The translations under genes were made by a program, and so were the position numbers. Below are positions 61,801-64,000 of a stretch of 64,000 bases of DNA, in pieces. Each line of letters opens with the position of its first letter. Within the stretch, counting starts at the first letter, position 1. This stretch comes from Eremophila alpestris peregrina. Taxonomy: Eukaryota; Chordata; Aves; Passeriformes; Alaudidae. Below the pieces are notes generated by a model, which was given only the letters and a program-made list of their open reading frames with translations, had not been told where the DNA came from and did not search any database. Location of the stretch: positions 1 through 64,000 of the forward strand of contig WMCF01000156.1 of the NCBI GenBank assembly GCA_009792885.1, read 5' to 3'.

Positions 61801-63552
61801 TCTGGAGCACCTGTGGATTTAAAATGTCTCAGCTGCTCTTAGGGTGGCTTGAAGAGATAGTAAAAAACTCTGGTAGCACAGCAGAATCCAGTGGGAACTT
61901 TGATGATGGAAGTGGCAACACTGGCTCTACTGCCAGTATGTTATCCTTTCTAGAGCAGTGCAGTTTGAGTCCAGAAAAACTTGGATGTGCTGAACCCCTG
62001 TACAAACACAAAATATTGCTTTAGTTTTAAAGAGGACTACAAAACTGACTTTCAAAATAATACTGGGAGATTTCTAAACTAGTGTAGTGCTTGCATCTAA
62101 AGATTTTTTTAAAAAAAGTCTTAGATTATGAAAATTCACATTGTTCTCATTATTTAAGAATTATTCATCCTCAAAGCAAGAACAGGAGGGAATAAATGGG
62201 AGCTGGGCAGAGGAGTCTCTGAGAGAGAGGAGCAATCTTTAATTATTTATCAAGGGGTAGGCTAATGCAATGCTGGAAGGCACAGAATTATTTTGCCAGG
62301 GCTGCTTACAGCACAAAAGATGGAGAATAAACAGGTTATAGGACAAAGAGCAGCAGGACACAGATGGCACTGAAGGCACTCCTGGAGTGCAACGACCTCC
62401 ATAAATGGCTGCACCTCCTGGGACAGGAACACACCCATCTCCAGCCCAAAGAACTGCCCTGTTCAGGGAAGTGTTCCCACATGGATACAGGAACAGGTAC
62501 AGAAGGATCTGAAGAACTGAGGTAATTTTACAGTTAAGAGCCACACAAGAAAAGGAACGGGAAAAGGACACTGGAAAAAGTGTCAACTGAGGGCTTGGAA
62601 CCAAGGAGCTACAAACTGGGGGTGTTGCTGGAGGAGAGCACACAGCTTCTTGTTTGGGTTGGGGAGGATGAAATAAAAATGTTTGGAGATGGGTTCAATG
62701 ATCAAATCAATCAAATCAGGAGTGGGGAGTACTGTGAGAAAACAGACTTTTTGAAGCAGAGGAATTAATAGAGTGTCCTGAGGCAATAGGTTTGAACCCT
62801 AAATACAGATTTTACACACTAGGTACATCACATTTATAATTTGCAGCACATTATAACAGATGTATAATTTTACTCCATAGTTAAAACAACATGAAATAAT
62901 AACTGTATTTATACGTGACACACACTCTGATACCATCCCCATGTTCTCTGTTCTCAGCTTTTTTGTGGAAGCACAGATATTCCTGCCCCAGACACATGGG
63001 AGATTTTGTCTAAAGCAGCTTTCCCTCCTTGCACATGCAGTGACTGTGGCTCTGGAGATGCATTTCAGAGTTGCAGCATCTCAGAAAGCCACACTCAACA
63101 CACAGGAGCAGTACTGGGGGCTTGGCACGGTGCAGGAGAAGGACAGCAATTTCATTGATCACAACTGAGATGAATCTACAGAAGGTGCAGGTGCTCTTCA
63201 CTGTTTGGAGGCAGCTCCCACCCTGTGACAAGAGGCTGACTGCTTTTTGACAGCTTTCCCTAAGGAAGTTCCTCACTGGAGTTCTCCCATCAGCTGTACT
63301 GCAGTGCCACTCAAACAAAACCAACCAAAATGACAAACCTGTATTGATGCCTTACCACCTCAGAATATGCTGCAATTTTGTGTTCTCCACTATCAATCTG
63401 CTTGACATTTTTTTAATAAGCAGGAATGAAAAAAAAAAAGGCAAAAAGAAAAAGCCATACATTGCCAAATAATGTAAAATACCAATTAAAGCTGAAATTC
63501 ATTTACATTGTGCATGTTTTTAGTTCTCTATTTATTCCACAAGATTTTGATA

Positions 63553-63573
63553 GCATTCAATTTAATTGAATGC
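63553..63573. repeat. Perfect palindrome, 10-bp arms around one base
   Basis: The arms GCATTCAATT and AATTGAATGC flank a single T at 63563. It is AT-rich, and no regulatory role can be inferred from sequence alone. Confidence 0.85.
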
Positions 63574-63674
63574 CAGAGTGATGAATAAGGAGGAGAATCT
63601 GAAGTGTCATATCAATGACAAAATATTCAACTTGTTGTCTCCTGTTGTCATTTTAAATAATGCAGCAAAGCCTC

Positions 63675-63752
63675 CTTTATGTAATATTAATCTTAATATT
63701 AATTAATTAATAAAAGTAATAAAATTAATTTATGCTTTATGTAAGATTAATC
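63675..63752. repeat. AT-rich segment bounded by an 18-bp direct repeat
   Basis: CTTTATGTAATATTAATC at 63675-63692 recurs as CTTTATGTAAGATTAATC at 63735-63752, with one mismatch. Between them lies a run of ATTAAT/TAATAA units, so the segment looks like a local duplication within simple AT-rich sequence. Confidence 0.8.
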
Positions 63753-64000
63753 CTCCAGAAAGAACAGTTAGCACATGTTCTTTTTCTACAGACTTAAAAT
63801 GAAATCTCTCATCCCAATTATGGGGATAGATTTGTTAACATAAACACTTGATACTCATTCTTTCACTCAAAACACCACAGGTTGGCACCTGTTCCCTACT
63901 TCACATTAGAAAATATTGCTCCAGCACTTTTGCAGATCAGAATCCAGGTGGCTCAGGAAATCACCTCCCCATCAGGCATCTTTTCATTCCAAAGCCTTGT

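Larger units (their letters stand above)
58879..64000 (-). other. EPHA6: EPHA6 upstream intron, partial (over 5.1 kb in window)
   Basis: This is the intron preceding the hinge exon, which it enters in phase 1. I looked for the expected upstream kinase N-lobe exon (VAIK lysine, helix C and a DHPNII-type stretch) on the minus strand and did not find it, so the intron runs past the window end. A 21-bp palindrome (63553-63573) and AT-rich direct repeats (63675-63752) are the only small structures noted. Short open frames such as 62580-62768 have no support. Confidence 0.85.

Noticed and set aside
58879..64000. Search for the EPHA6 kinase N-lobe exon
   Set aside because: No VAIK, helix C or DHPNI-type coding stretch with splice sites was found on the minus strand.

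Overview
The window is vertebrate nuclear DNA, most likely avian. It carries CR1-type LINE 3' ends in their usual bird form, several very old CR1/L3-like LINE fragments, an LTR that resembles songbird ERVL-type LTRs, and compact introns around one recognisable vertebrate gene. There are no bacterial features, operons or CRISPR arrays. Species cannot be read from the sequence; a passerine is a guess based on the LTR.

The only protein-coding gene I can support is the 3' portion of EPHA6, an Eph-family receptor tyrosine kinase, on the minus strand. Six coding exons lie at 58817-58878 (62 nt), 48836-49045 (210 nt), 22223-22372 (150 nt), 16257-16450 (194 nt), 13805-13954 (150 nt) and 10780-10894 (115 nt including the stop). 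Each is bounded by an AG acceptor and a GT donor, and the reading frame is kept across every junction (intron phases 0, 0, 0, 2, 2). Together they encode 292 complete residues: the kinase hinge, the catalytic and activation loops, the C-lobe, the SAM domain and a C-terminal GFHV tail that fits a PDZ-binding motif. The exons for the ectodomain, transmembrane segment, juxtamembrane tyrosines and kinase N-lobe are not in the window and should lie beyond base 64000.

Layout from low to high coordinate: 1-10779 is 3' untranslated and/or downstream flank, with an unusually CpG-bearing patch at 90-480. The terminal and SAM exons follow, separated by an intron holding about 1.5 kb of ancient LINE. Then come the last kinase exons, with a solo-LTR-like element ending 94 bases from a splice donor. 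A 26.5-kb intron (22373-48835) holds LINE fragments, long A-tracts and one ambiguous base. Next are the catalytic-loop exon, a 9.8-kb intron with an inverted LINE fragment, the hinge exon, and more than 5.1 kb of upstream intron to the window end.

I did not find a new biological system. The points most worth checking are the valine gatekeeper in the kinase hinge, the LTR next to an exon, the CpG-bearing patch at the low-coordinate end, and a few small repeats.
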